A stretch of 64,000 nucleotides of DNA from the NCBI GenBank assembly GCA_036365455.1, contig JAWQUS010000003.1, forward strand, positions 1,198,001 through 1,262,000, read 5' to 3'. A program made the translations under genes and the position numbers. The DNA comes from Macrosoma leucophasiata. Lineage: Eukaryota > Arthropoda > Insecta > Lepidoptera > Hedylidae. Positions 21,755-32,324 of the stretch are shown piece by piece (the first letter of the stretch is position 1; every line of letters begins with the position of its first letter). A model generated the notes under the pieces. That model did not search any database. It was not told the origin of the DNA and saw only the letters and a program-made list of their open reading frames with translations.

Positions 21755-22110
21755 AATGGCAACCCATTATACGTCCCACTGCTGGGCACGAGTCTCTCCC
21801 CTTTTTTGGGGGAGGCCTGGAGCTTACTCCACCACGCTGCTCCAATGCGGGCTGGTGGAGATACAGGTTAGTGGCCAACCCGCTGGCGGATGTTTTCAAA
21901 CCGCCCATAATGCCTCCGACAAGGTTCAACGACTCCTATCTATGGATAGCAACCGAGACCGGCTTAACGTGCCCTCCGAAGCACGGAAACGCGTAGTTTA
22001 ATTTGCCACTAGCGGTCACCCCTCACACATCCGACCGCGCCCGTATCGCTTAACCGAGTAGATCGCCTCCGATCTGCACCAGCCGCAGGGCCATGCGCGC
22101 TTCTATAAAA
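21755..22110 (+). repeat. dispersed repeat X, copy 1
   Basis: About 350 bp GC-richer block: CATTATACGTCCCACTGCTG, GGGAGGCCTGGAGCTTACTC, GTTTTCAAACCGCCCATAA, CTCCGAAGCACGGAAACGCG. A second copy lies at 55870-56215; a 5' scrap is at 50900. Probably the 3' part of a retroelement (inference). No retroelement protein motif is visible in its open frames. Confidence 0.65.
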
Positions 22111-22129
22111 CATGCGAATGAAAAATATT

Positions 22130-22225
22130 TAAAAAAAAAATGAAAAGAAAAAATTGACTTCAGGCGGGACTTGAACCCGCGACCACTAGGATCTCTAATC
22201 CAGCCGCTGATGATTGAGGTTTGTT
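22130..22225 (-). other. decayed T1-type tRNA-like module
   Basis: Tail (AAAAGAAAAAATTGACTTC) and T arm (GCGGGACTTGAACCCGC) are intact; the D arm is broken after CCAGCCGCTGATGATTGAG. Confidence 0.55.
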
Positions 22226-22341
22226 TCAGTACTCGACACTCACTATCTAACATCGGATATTGTGCTTAACTTACTTTGTAGGTAAGTTATAGGTACATTT
22301 AGATAAACTGCTCAGTTATTGAAATAAAACTAAAATGATTA

Positions 22342-22560
22342 TCCTATTAATATAATTAATGCGAAAGTTTGTGAGTATGGATGGATGTTTGTTTGTTACT
22401 CTTTCACGAAAAAACGACTGGACGGATTTGGATGCAACTTTACAGTAACATAGTTTATATATTAGAATAACAAATAGGCTAAAATTTGATGGTTGAGGCA
22501 ATGATTGAAAGTACACAGCGCTAGTGTTTTATTATTTCAATGAGTGTACTTCGCTAAAAC
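22342..22560 (+). mobile_element. Helitron-like 5' fragment
   Basis: Begins A-TCCTATTAATATAATTAAT, then GCGAAAGTTTGTGAGTATGG and 'gactggacggatttggatgc', the usual order in lepidopteran Helitron-like 5' parts (family knowledge). No CTAG end found. Confidence 0.45.
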
Positions 22561-22839
22561 CTAAGAACATACTATTACATAGTTAGTTATGTAATACGGA
22601 ATCTTTCAGGAATCCAACTTACACGTACCCAGTTTTTCAAATCTACGCTGACCGGGAAATTTCGGAGACAAATTTCATAACTTTCAGCGTTATTTCCTTA
22701 CGATTTTATGAATTGGGGCACCCAAGCGTTCATTTCTTTGGACCGGAAAACCTTAAAGCTGCGACGTGCGTAAATTATAATTCCGCGTCTAGATTACATT
22801 TGTATGGGGTTTTGTGATTTTAATTTATCAATGTAATTA

Positions 22840-22945
22840 TGGTGGCAAAGCGTGCAGTTCACATTGATGGTATGTGAGTGCTACAGCCGAAAACATCTAA
22901 AAACCAGTGCTCATAATGTATATGCGTTGCCACCCCTGAGGCACA
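22840..22945 (-). mobile_element. SINE S1 3' fragment
   Basis: Reverse match: GTGGCAAAGCGTGCAGTTCA, CATTGATGGTATGTGAGTG, ATGCGTTGCCACCCCTGAGG. Confidence 0.55.
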
Positions 22946-23092
22946 CTGCGGACACTCGGCTAAATTTCCATACAAACGTTTATTCTGGTTACGCTCGGTC
23001 AGTGTTTGGTTTACGAGAAGTCCGAGTATACATTTTTGATTTACCTATAATTGTGTCATCCAATGGACCAAAAAATTAGTAATATGAAACGT

Positions 23093-23395
23093 ATCCGAAG
23101 TTACCCGAAGGGGTAGGAGAGGTAAATGCATGCATTCAAGCATACATTCAAACACCCACGATTCGCCGGTTACGTTTTTGGCCCATGTAACAGGTGGCGA
23201 GCCTGTTGACATCTCCGGGCACATTACCAAACTTCGAGGTACTGGGAAATTTCCAGAAAATGGACAAAATTTCAAGAGAACCAGAGATAAAGGACTTTAC
23301 ACCATTATCTCTGATAACCCCCTACTCAGGCATCGAACCTAGGATCTCAGCGCAGTAGTAGTGGCCTGCTACCACTAGGCTACCGAGGCAGTTAA
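23093..23395 (-). mobile_element. tRNA-derived SINE S2, near full length
   Basis: On minus: head TGCCTCGGTAGCCTAGTGGT (A box), GGTTCGATGCCTG (B box), body (TCTCTTGAAATTTTGTCC, CCCAGTACCTCGAAGTTTGG, GGAGATGTCAACAGGCTCGC) and 3' end TACCTCTCCTACCCCTTCGG. This is the best S2 reference in the window. Partial copies: 8092, 14905, 28228, 28488, 30018, 36182, 37878, 39093, 43125, 47456, 48924, 60535, 63106. Confidence 0.8.
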
Positions 23396-23818
23396 TTTGA
23401 ACCTAGTATTTATATGCAAAGGTGAATCCCTTTCGCGAACTCGACTTACACTGCTATCGTTTAGTCCAACCTATCGCCTAAGTTCGAGGTATTTACTGTA
23501 TAATTTTAATTAATGAATCTTAAACAAGGTTTATGTTACAAATATATTAAATTATCTTAATTTTAAACGTTATAATAATATCATGATAAACAACGTCCAT
23601 TTATGTTTCCCGTAAGCTGCCCGATGGAAATTAGGCCAACAGTAATTCATACTAAGGAAACAAACAAACTTTCCTGCTCTTCATATTTCATTATTTAACG
23701 AAAATAAAACTGAATTAATTCTGAATTTCGTGAGTATTTTGAAGTACGCTATAAATGACATTAAGGCTGGGTTGCATCATATTTCTTTAACTAAAGTACC
23801 GATTAAGTAAAAACATTT
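23396..23818. other. no supported gene
   Basis: AT-rich spacer, nothing recognised. Confidence 0.4.
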
Positions 23819-24035
23819 ATTGGTGGTAGAGCTCCAGTGACGGAGCCCGCGGGCCTAGGCACCACCGCATTACCAAAAAATATTTACCGCTAAATGGTAG
23901 TGTTCAGGTGTTCCGGTCAGGTGGTTATGTACCGCCCTATACGACCTTAGGCCTCAGGAGTGACAACGCATCTGCATTGCAATCACTGGTTTCATGTAGA
24001 TGTTTATGGGCTACACTATAACTTACCACCAATGT
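23819..24035 (+). mobile_element. SINE-like S1, 3'-diverged, head-to-head pair
   Basis: Starts TTGGTGGTAGAGCTCCAGTG. The 3' end is altered after about 24000 and meets a minus-strand S1 tail-to-tail. Confidence 0.75.
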
Positions 24036-24039
24036 AAAC

Positions 24040-24299
24040 AAGTATGCAGTTCACATTGACGGTAAGTGATGACTGCAGCCAATAGACAATTAGACACCCA
24101 CAAAAAGACCAAGGTCGTAATGCAGATGCGTTACCACTGAGGACTGAGGTGTTATAACTCTGTGTCGGAATTTACAGGGCCGTACATTACCACCTGACCG
24201 GAACACGATAGTGCTGAACACTACCATTTAGCGGCAAGTATATTAGGTAATGCGGTGGTGCCTACGCCCGCGAGCTGCGTCACTGGAGCTCTACCACAA
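24040..24299 (-). mobile_element. SINE-like S1
   Basis: Near-complete reverse copy from AAGTATGCAGTTCACATTG to GGAGCTCTACCACAAG. Together with 23819-24035 it forms an inverted SINE pair that could fold into a long hairpin in RNA. Confidence 0.8.
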
Positions 24300-24613
24300 G
24301 TAGACTTGTTCATAGACAACTGTATTTAATTTGTTTTAGAACAGAAAGGCGTCCAAGCCCGAATTAAATACGTACGTCCCTCGCACCAAATGTGTCCACT
24401 TAAAAATTTTACCTGTAACAAAAAAAAATGGATAGTTAGAACATTGTCCGGTGTAGAGAGGTGCGCCAAGTTAAATACTTCGTTACAGCAGCGGCGAGAA
24501 ACTTTTAAAAGGTCAATTCTGTCGCTTTCAAAACCTATTTCTCTTCATAATTGGGCGTCGAGATATAGAGTTATTTTGTAATATTATTACAGCAATAATT
24601 CTCACTATAGATC

Positions 24614-25170
24614 GTTAGGAAATAGAAATAGAAATAGTAATAGAAAATATTTTTATTTCGAATAGATCTTTACAGATACTCTCAAAACGTCAAGAAATAT
24701 ATAAAATACCTAGAGTGAATAACCATTACATAAAGTAAAAGCAAAATCATATATTAATAGTAAATTAAAAAATAGAATTTAAACTACTTAGTTAAAACAT
24801 AATAATCACACAATTTTTAAATTCCTTCAATGATGATAAATGAAGAAAAAGAAAAACTTATTCGTCAAGATCAAAGTTATTCACTTAGCAGAGTTCCAAG
24901 TGCAGTCACTACTGAGAAGAACTCCGCTACCCAACAAACTCAGTAAGAGCTCTTTTAAATGAGAGCTTAAATCTAGTACAAATTATCGTGAAAAATCAAA
25001 TAATTTGAACGTCCATAGCATAGATGCAAATAAACTGCTATCTACTAAATGTGATGTAGCTCCTGCAAACCAGAACAGACCAGTCCCCACCAACAGCACC
25101 CGTTCACGAGTATGACGCATGTGACAGCCATTGCCCTCCTCGACCATTTTAGAGGGAAGTGAACAACCCG
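24614..25170 (-). repeat. dispersed repeat R6 with GAAATA tail
   Basis: On minus it ends ATTTCGAATAAAAATATTTT-CTATTTCTATT tandem units, resembling a non-LTR 3' tail. The body includes CTCAGTAGTGACTGCACTTG and GAGCTCTTACTGAG. A plus copy is at 35715-36175, and its 3' 200 bp are repeated at 38007-38206 as part of the palindrome. Confidence 0.7.
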
Positions 25171-25224
25171 CCACACGACGCCGCCAAAGGCAGGTGTTTA
25201 CGAACTAGATTTTAACAATCTCTA

Positions 25225-25272
25225 TGGCACACATACGTACATTGCTTCAAAGCAATGTACGTATGTGTGCCA
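25225..25272. repeat. near-perfect 48-bp palindrome
   Basis: Arms 25225-25247 and 25250-25272 (TGGCACACATACGTACATTG..., 23 of 23 paired) with a 2-nt centre (CA). It abuts an S3 SINE. Confidence 0.85.
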
Positions 25273-25289
25273 ATATAAAATACACACTA

Positions 25290-25455
25290 GGTATAAACCT
25301 GTATCGTGCGAGCCGTTATATACAAACAACACATACACAAACACCCAAACAAATATCTGTAGGCAATACAAATATTTGTCCCTTTGCGGGGATCCAACCC
25401 GCAACTCTTCGGATCAAACGGTCGTCTCACACCGCTGGACTAATCTGGTCACCCA
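25290..25455 (-). mobile_element. tRNA-derived SINE S3
   Basis: On minus: GACCAGATTAGTCCAGCGGT (A box), GCGGGTTGGATCCCCGC (T arm, B box), then AATATTTGTATTGCCTACAG and TTGTTTGGGTG. Same order as 53250 and 56975. Confidence 0.7.
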
Positions 25456-25566
25456 ATAAATAAAATATTAATATTTGCTTAACAATATAATGATAACGCT
25501 GCGGTGCGGTGCAAGAAAACGCACCCCAGCAGTTTGAACGAAGTGAAAATACCAAAGTTTTTTTTT

Positions 25567-25844
25567 ATGTAATGAAAGTGGCAAACAAGCATAGAGTTCA
25601 CATTGATGCTAAGTGATGACTGCAGCCTAAAGACACCCACACAAAGATCAGAGGTCAAAATGCAGATGCGTTATCACTCCTGAGGCCTAAGGTGTTATGC
25701 CTCTGTGCCGGAAATTACAGGGCCGTACATTACCACCTGACCGGAACACGATAGTGCTGAACACTACCATTTAGCGGCAAGTATATTAGGTAATGCGGTG
25801 GTGCTTTCGCCCGCGAGCTTCTTCACTGGAGCTCTACCACCAGT
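25567..25844 (-). mobile_element. SINE-like S1, full length
   Basis: Reverse copy beginning in a T-run (25559-25566), GTAATGAAAGTGGCAAACAA, and ending AGCTCTACCACCAGT at 25844. One of the best S1 copies. Confidence 0.8.
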
Positions 25845-25904
25845 ATTGAAAAAGATCAAACAATCCATGTGCAATGCGAACCCGGATAGCATGTGTTACT
25901 TCCA

Positions 25905-26157
25905 TATCAGAGCCAGGTACTGTATTTGGCAGCGGCACAAATTGTAAATATTGCTAGAACCTCAGCTAACTGAATAGCCGCGTCTCATTAGCAATCCGAG
26001 CGCGTCGGGTAGTTCGCGGGATTCAAAGTAAGCCAAGTTTGGTACCCGCTCCAGATAATCAAAGAGATTTTAACGTAGTGACGTAATGACGCTATTCTGA
26101 CGTGTAAGCCTTTAAAAATATAATTTTACAGGAAAGGTTGAATACTGAAATATCACT
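25905..26157. repeat. dispersed repeat, inverted mate at 28672-28958
   Basis: ATCAGAGCCAGGTACTGTAT, CTGAATAGCCGCGTCTCATT, CGCGTCGGGTAGTTCGCGGG, TACTGAAATATCACTCAGT are all found in reverse at 28672-28958. Class unknown. Confidence 0.7.
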
Positions 26158-26194
26158 CAGTGAATTTAGAAATTAAAGAAAAAATGGAAAGACT

Positions 26195-26292
26195 AATTTG
26201 ACTTCAGGCAAGAATCAGGATACAGGAACTTCAGGACAACCGGCAGGACTGGTTGTCCTGAGGTCGCAGGTTCGATTCCCCCCTGAAGTCAT
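26195..26292 (+). other. tRNA-like module, folded remnant
   Basis: TTGTCCTGAGGTCGCAGGTTCGATTCC-type T arm and 3' acceptor (CTGAAGTC) on plus at 26252-26290, preceded by an inverted scrap of the same ends. The D arm is gone. Confidence 0.5.
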
Positions 26293-26600
26293 ACCTCAGC
26301 CCTCCCCCATCCTCCAGAAGACCTAACTTAATATAATAAAAGTCGCACCCAAAGTGTTGTAATTTTTATTGAAATATTTTATCCTATCCTAACTTATTAA
26401 GTTTAGGAACCACCTTCGTCTGTTTGCTGTTTAAACTTGGCTTGACAAAGCTAGACAGTATTTCACGTCGGGTAATATTCTACAGCTTTATAAAGCTCAA
26501 GTCCCCATTTCGAATCTGATCTCTTGGTGATTGTCGATGGGTGAAGAAAATTATATGGACGTCCAATTGCGATGTCATTTATGTAGTGCTTTATGATATT

Positions 26601-26800
26601 CTAGCCGTGCCCGCGACTTCGTCCGCGTGAGAATTTATGATTGTTCAGTACCTACCCGGACGAAATCGTGGGTGCAGCTAGTATAAAAGTACCCAAAGTT
26701 ACTCCTCATTACATAAGCTATTTGCCAGTAAAAGTCCCTTCCAAATCGGTCCAGCCGTTCCTAAGATTAACGGGTACAAACAAACAGACAGGCAGACTGG
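26601..26800 (-). mobile_element. Helitron-like element with doubled 3' end
   Basis: 26601-26682 is the reverse complement of the 7293-7375 double-ended module, with CTAG at 26601-26604 and 26678-26681. It continues on minus-family sequence (CTATTTGCCAGTAAAAGTCC, ATCGGTCCAGCCGTTCCTAA) matching 6080-6160. Confidence 0.6.
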
Positions 26801-26825
26801 CAGACAAAAAATGTAAAATAAAAGA

Positions 26826-26868
26826 CGTGTGGCACTCGGGGACTGCCGCGGTAAAGCTATTGCATTTA
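26826..26868 (+). repeat. small repeat, inverted match at 29780-29830
   Basis: GTGTGGCACTCGGGGACTGC-CGCGGTAAAGCTATTGCAT occurs in reverse near 29765-29825. It belongs to the same element type as 29311-29777. Confidence 0.55.
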
Positions 26869-26944
26869 CACAATTATCTAAAATTATGCAAAACAAAATA
26901 AAATGCAAATAAAAGAGAAAAAAAAAAATAGAAAAATGAAACAA

Positions 26945-27013
26945 AGAAGGTAAAACCAAGTTTGCACCGAAGAAGCACGGGGTTTCTTCGGTGCAAACAT
27001 GGTTTTACCTTCT
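26945..27013. repeat. 30-bp hairpin with 9-nt loop
   Basis: Arms 26945-26974 and 26984-27013 pair at 29 of 30 positions (AGAAGGTAAAACC..., one central mismatch), with loop GCACGGGGT. The 69-nt size and terminal loop are precursor-like; the near-perfect stem also fits a palindromic MITE or inverted duplication. Confidence 0.8.
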
Positions 27014-27632
27014 ATGTGAGCCCGGTGTTCGAAACTCGAACACATAATTTAAAAGTCTGATGACAGATGTAAAAATGTAATGGTCTCCTATAGCAACCAA
27101 TAACAACTATAGAACCGTGCCTATTGCTCGTGTTCATAATTAATTAATATAAGGTGTAAAAACCAATGTATGAAATAATGTAGGAAATACAGTTTTAATT
27201 ATGTTTATGGAGTTTAAATTAATAGAACCAGAATAATACATAACACCCGGAATTGCACCTCTTTCGACATATCGACCCGCACGATATACACGTTCTCATT
27301 AATGGTAAATTTAGTATCCTGGAACTATATCGTCACAATGAACGGACTTTTTAGCAGTAAGATTTAGCATAAACTCTGATATGATACTCTATTATACATG
27401 CATAAATCCCATGATATTAATATTCCAAGTGTCCCCTTTTGGACTCATTCGCTGTAATAAAATTTGTTTCTAGTACCAAAGTTTAACACGAAATAATATA
27501 TCTTTTCATCGTTTCGCCGCAACAGTATTTTGTGTTGTCATGACAACCTGATCTCTTGCAACACTAATCCAGCACTAGCAAGACAACTCAACTGCAGCGA
27601 TGTAAGCAACTCATGTATCCCCCTGTACCGTT
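27014..27632. other. no supported gene
   Basis: Unassigned AT-rich spacer. Confidence 0.4.
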
Positions 27633-27900
27633 AAGGTCATAGCTCACTAGAGCCACCCGCACGACCGCCTCAAGCGGTTAGTATTCTTTATATGAAATTG
27701 TATGGCGCTACGCTCATTACATCAACTCCGTATCTACACCGGATCGCCTCGACCGAAAGCCGTCAACGCGAGGTGGCTCGTAACACGCGGACGGCGAGTG
27801 GACCACTTCACCTGTTCGTTCACCCGTGGACAACGGGTGGACACCGTTAAAGGAGGCGGTGCTGGTCGGGGCCCGGGTGGCTGCAATGAGTTATGACCTT
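27633..27900. mobile_element. MITE with about 35-bp TIRs
   Basis: Left AAGGTCATAGCTCACTAGAG-CCACCCG and right CGGGTGGCTGCAATGAG-TTATGACCTT are inverted repeats with a few mismatches. The interior is GC-rich, including CCGGATCGCCTCGACCGAAA. No transposase or clear target duplication. Confidence 0.65.
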
Positions 27901-28227
27901 CATGTTCCACTGACTTTGATTTATTGCCGCGTCTAGCTTTACCAGATCCAATTTCTAAGCACATAGCTGTCGGCTTCAACTCGCACTGAAAGGGTTATCG
28001 ATCTTGTGTTTACAATAATTTGCTGTTTATGTTGGGATAAAATGTTACAAAGAAGGCGTAGCATTGGTAATGGTGAATAGATAGACGTTAAAACATATAG
28101 CGATGATTTTCACATTGACTTAACTAAGGTATATAACGCCTGTATCTGCTCAAATATATATACATAAGACGACTACTATTTAGTACTTACGTAAATGGAA
28201 ATATCTCATCAACACTTGCCATCCCGA
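27901..28227. other. no supported gene
   Basis: Spacer without recognisable features. Confidence 0.4.
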
Positions 28228-28560
28228 ACCGGGGAGCGAATTCAGGACCCAGCCGAGGTAGTAGTGGCCTGCTACCATTAGACTACGGAAACAGTTAATT
28301 AATGTATGTATCTTCACACCAAGTCCCTTACGGGTAGACAGAGTGTATGGAGCGCTATATATCCCGATCCTGACACAAGTGTGGGGAGGTCTCTTGCTTC
28401 TTCTACATTCTTCACTTGGCGTGAAGACACACACATACTTACAGTTAATTAATACTAATATGTTTACAACTTTTACTTTTAAACTGCCTCGGTAGCCTAG
28501 TGGTACCAGGCCACTACTACTACGCTGAGGTCCTGGGTTCGATTCCCGAAGAAATCTAGA
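28228..28560. mobile_element. two S2 heads in inverted order around an R4
   Basis: 28228-28296 is an S2 head on minus (GTAGTAGTGGCCTGCTACCA) and 28488-28560 one on plus (CTGCCTCGGTAGCCTAGTGG ... GGTTCGATTCCC). Between them is R4 (28307-28420). Neither S2 has its body. Confidence 0.6.
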
Positions 28561-28671
28561 CGCAATCAAATGTAATACTATAACTTGACTCAGTTTTAAG
28601 TAGCACTTAATGTAGCAGCTACAAAGTGCGATAACAGGCAGCTTCTGATTTATTTAAACCTTACTTAAAAC

Positions 28672-28958
28672 TGAGTGATATTTCAGTACGCAACCTTTTT
28701 TGTTAAATTATTAACCGAATTATCTCTGCAAAATACGGTACGATTAAGGCATAAAGTCTTACATAATAGCGTTATAACGTCACAACGTTAAAATCTCATT
28801 GATTATCTGGAGCGGGTAGCAAACTTGAGTTACTTTGAATCCCGCGAACTACCCGACGCGCTCGGATTGCTAATGAGACGCGGCTATTCAGTTAGGTGGA
28901 GTTCTGGCAATATTCACAATTTGTGCCGCTGCCAAATACAGTACCTGGCTCTGATATG
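28672..28958. repeat. inverted mate of 25905-26157
   Basis: Starts GTGATATTTCAGTACGCAAC and ends AATACAGTACCTGGCTCTGA. The left neighbour 28580-28670 adds its own inverted ends (CTCAGTTTTAAGT / ACTTAAAACTGAG). Confidence 0.7.
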
Positions 28959-29310
28959 AAAAAAGGATTTGCTATCTGTGTGCTCGTTTGGACATAGATT
29001 GTTTTATCTTTGCAATCTTTATTTTTAAGCTAGAGCGTAGCATCGAAATGTTTTCATATCTCATCAGTGCTGTCGCTTACATGTGAAAGCAGACAGAGTT
29101 TCAAATTTTTTATTTATTTTCTATGGGTTTTATGGTATTACCAGTCTAAAGAAAACGAACGTGTTAATTACCTACAGTCATCCAACGAACGTGTAATGTC
29201 AGAGCAATCGTGGGGGCGCGCGACGCGAGGGACGGAGGGGGCGGTACCAAGTAGCCCAAACTGTCATCTACTTTGGACTTAGATAAAACTCTAAAAGAGT
29301 AAAAATTTTT

Positions 29311-29777
29311 TTAAGCTATTGCATAGCTTCTATCGAGGGCCTTGAGCGCGGAGACCGAAGCCAGAAATTCTGTAACGAAAAAACCTCACGCTCCCCACTG
29401 CGACGGGCACGGAGGTGTGGCTTGAAGGCCGTGCATTGTCTAACGTCGTTTCTTTTCGGCAGTCTTCGACACGGTGTTTGTGTGCGTGCAACTAGACGTA
29501 TTGTACGACTATACGAAGCTCGCACGAATCGAGACGAGCTGCTCCGAAATCGGATGAATACATAAGCAGCTGTTTATATGTATTGTAAAATAATAAAAAT
29601 ATTTCAAACAATATTAACTTTTTTATTTAATAAAAGAAAAAAAAATGTTTTCTTATCGGTCACCACGCTCAAAAAGTGTAACTTGAATTAATATCAAAGC
29701 AAAAAGAAATACTGCATAAATAAAATAAATAAATAATTATAATTGCATAAGTTGATACAAAATGCTATGCAATAGCT
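29311..29777. repeat. element with AAGCTATTGCATAGC ends
   Basis: AAGCTATTGCATAGC (29311-29325) and its reverse complement (29763-29777) bound a 467-bp segment with a GC-rich left half (29340-29545) and AT-rich right half. Plausible non-autonomous transposon; no coding motif seen. Confidence 0.35.
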
Positions 29778-29831
29778 TTACCGCGGCAGTCCGGCAGTCC
29801 CCGAGTGCCACACGTCGATTGTTTTTGTTTT

Positions 29832-30017
29832 TATGTATTTGATATTCGGATTATATTGGACGGAGTTAAAAAGGTATGGGTGAATATTAGGATCGGTACA
29901 TTATAATTGTTAGAATTCTGGCGTACTGATATACCGCCCAACTGGAATACTGGTAGATTGATGATAGACTGGTAAATTGTTGATAGGTTGAGATATTTAT
30001 AGATTGATAGTTTTTTC
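29832..30017. other. no supported gene
   Basis: Short imperfect tandem GATTGATAG/GGTAAATTG units around 29950-30010; otherwise nothing. Confidence 0.4.
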
Positions 30018-30185
30018 TATTTTCTGGAGGCTTTCCAGTACCTCAAAGTTTGGTAAAGTGCCCGGAGATGTCAACAGGCTCGCCGCGTGTAACATGGGCC
30101 AAAACGTGACCGGCGAATCGAGGATGTATGCATGAATCCGATTTACCTCTCCCTACCTCTAAGGAGATTACAGGCGTCATGTTTT
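30018..30185 (+). mobile_element. SINE S2 body and 3' end
   Basis: CCAGTACCTCAAAGTTTGGT, GGAGATGTCAACAGGCTCGC, AACGTGACCGGCGAATCG, GGAGATTACAGGCGTCATG. Head absent (5' truncated). Confidence 0.7.
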
Positions 30186-31133
30186 TAGGATTTTTATCCT
30201 ATATGTTCAACGTTAACTGACGTGTTACACACAACGTAAATAAAAAACAAAAAACGTGACAACCCTAATGAATTTGCGTTTTTATGAGTGAAGGCGGCAT
30301 ATTGCAAAACTTCAAAGGCGATAAACTACTGTATGTACTTATACTGTGGTATTACTTTCGACATGTTTTCCTTAAATATGCGTATAGTAACACACACACA
30401 GATTTGTTTGGAATCGAATCCAAAAATAAACGTGTTTATTCTCATTGGGAACTCATCAATATTTTGTAAACTACTTAATTTGATTGCTTGGCCGCTTTTG
30501 AGAATTGTCAACATACAATAAATATTTAGATTTGTCTTTGTAGTCTTTCGTCTGAGATAACAACAGATCAGTTCATCAATCTAGCTAGATGTGACCATTA
30601 AATCGATTCGTCACATAGAAAATCCGAACTGCTACGCGGTACATCACGAGCTGCTCCAATATTTCCAAACACCCGGTACCCGAGTTTCCTTTGTCAACCG
30701 ACTGAAACTGGTGGTCTACCGCGCTCGCAGTCTAACAGTATTCGGGGAAACTAACAAGTGGCTGGCGCTCTCTAATATTACAGGCAATTATAACTTAAAG
30801 CTGTTATAGTTCAGTTATTACTTGCCTTTCCACTAAAATTGCTTTTGTCAACAGTTTTACAGAGATTTTATCTTATCTCCGAAAATTGGAAAATAGACGA
30901 GTGAACCCGACAGGTGTCGTCCTAATCGATCACAGCGCCATCTCAGGGTCCCATGTGAATCTTATTCGTGACGAAAGGAGTCGTTAGAAAATGTATGGAT
31001 CTTGGGTCCGCACAGCATAAAATACTAAATCAATTTCATCTTTTCAAATCGTTTATTATACCTTCAATTTGTTGTTTTCAATATTATTCGAAAACAAGAA
31101 TGTCATAGTAGCAATATGGTGACATTAAAAAAC
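30186..31133. other. no supported gene
   Basis: Unassigned. A 72-codon frame at 30591-30809 has no recognisable motif. Confidence 0.35.
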
Positions 31134-31505
31134 TTATAATAAATAATTGTTTTATATTATTTCGCACTAACACATGCTTGTGTAAATATATTTCACAAGC
31201 ATGTGTTAATGCGAAATAATATAAAACAATTATTAAGGGTAAAAGCGACTTCTTTACGATATTCAATAAACTGAAAAGTCTATTATATCGGTTGCCTAAC
31301 TAGCATAGTTGGTAATAGATGGCGCTGCTGCTACCATAAAGCAATGCAATAGATGTGAAGGAAAGATTTGACAAATCGGGCAGGGCTTCAGTAGCTCAAT
31401 TGGAAGAGCGGCTGGACTAGATTCCCAGTAGGTCGCGAGTTCGAGCCTCGCCTGAAGTCAAATTTTTCTTTCCATTTTTCTTTAAAAATAAAATTATAAT
31501 AAATA
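31134..31505 (+). mobile_element. T1 element, complete with 12-bp TSD
   Basis: Direct repeats TTATAATAAATA (31134-31145 and 31494-31505) flank a 348-bp element. Order: 5' hairpin (arms 31142-31182 and 31194-31234, 40 of 41 paired, partly overlapping the TSD), body (AAGCGACTTCTTTACGATAT, ATAGATGGCGCTGCTGCTAC), tRNA-like module (31385-31458), then a 35-nt tail ending in TTTAAAAATAAAA. This is the reference T1 copy. Confidence 0.8.
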
Positions 31506-32324
31506 TTTCCGACAAAAACAAACAAAACAAATTATTTTGAGTATTTTTACACGATTCTACATATTTTTCTCTATCTTTTGATACAGAGGACAAGGTGCGG
31601 GCCCAACGTGGAACTTGTCCTTTTCTCTAATACCCACAAAAAACTTCATCGAAATCAGTTGAGCCATAAGCAAATTTTGTACAAAATTAGCAGATTAGAT
31701 ATTATTATTTAGCCCACGAATAGCAGATAGTTATGGGAATGCTACAGCGCTTAAGCCGCTTAACCATTTGAGCTTTACCTAAATTTTATTTACAAAGTAT
31801 TGGAATATAATAACACACTGTAGAATTCCGTTTGTATCGAAAAAATTCGACACGAACTCGATCAATACCACTTGAAATTCATCGGTACATTTCTATTCTA
31901 AGCAAAACTTTCCGTATACTTTTCATCCCGAAGTTTCAATGATAGCAGGAAACTTATCTAATTATCATTGATATCGAACAAAGCCACAGCGGTTGCAGAT
32001 ACATGAACTAGTGGATTCGTGTCGCTCATTAAATGAACGTCCTTTCATAATTCATATCATAATAATTTTTCCTCGCAGGTCTTTATTGTTTATACGTGGT
32101 TCGCTCACTTAGAACGTATTTTTATGACAATTTGGTGCTTGAAATAGGTTATATTATTAAATTTATACGTTTTGTTTCTTTGCTACAGTTCTGAGAGGTG
32201 AGTTTGTATTTCTACACCTATATCAGCATTATTTCAGCCGAAAGACGTGCATTGCTGGCCAAATATACAGTCTGCTTGTCGGTCTATCTTTTGACATAAA
32301 AAAAGTTAAAAAACATTGGCCGCG
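31506..32324. other. no supported gene
   Basis: AT-rich spacer with no matched repeat. Confidence 0.4.
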
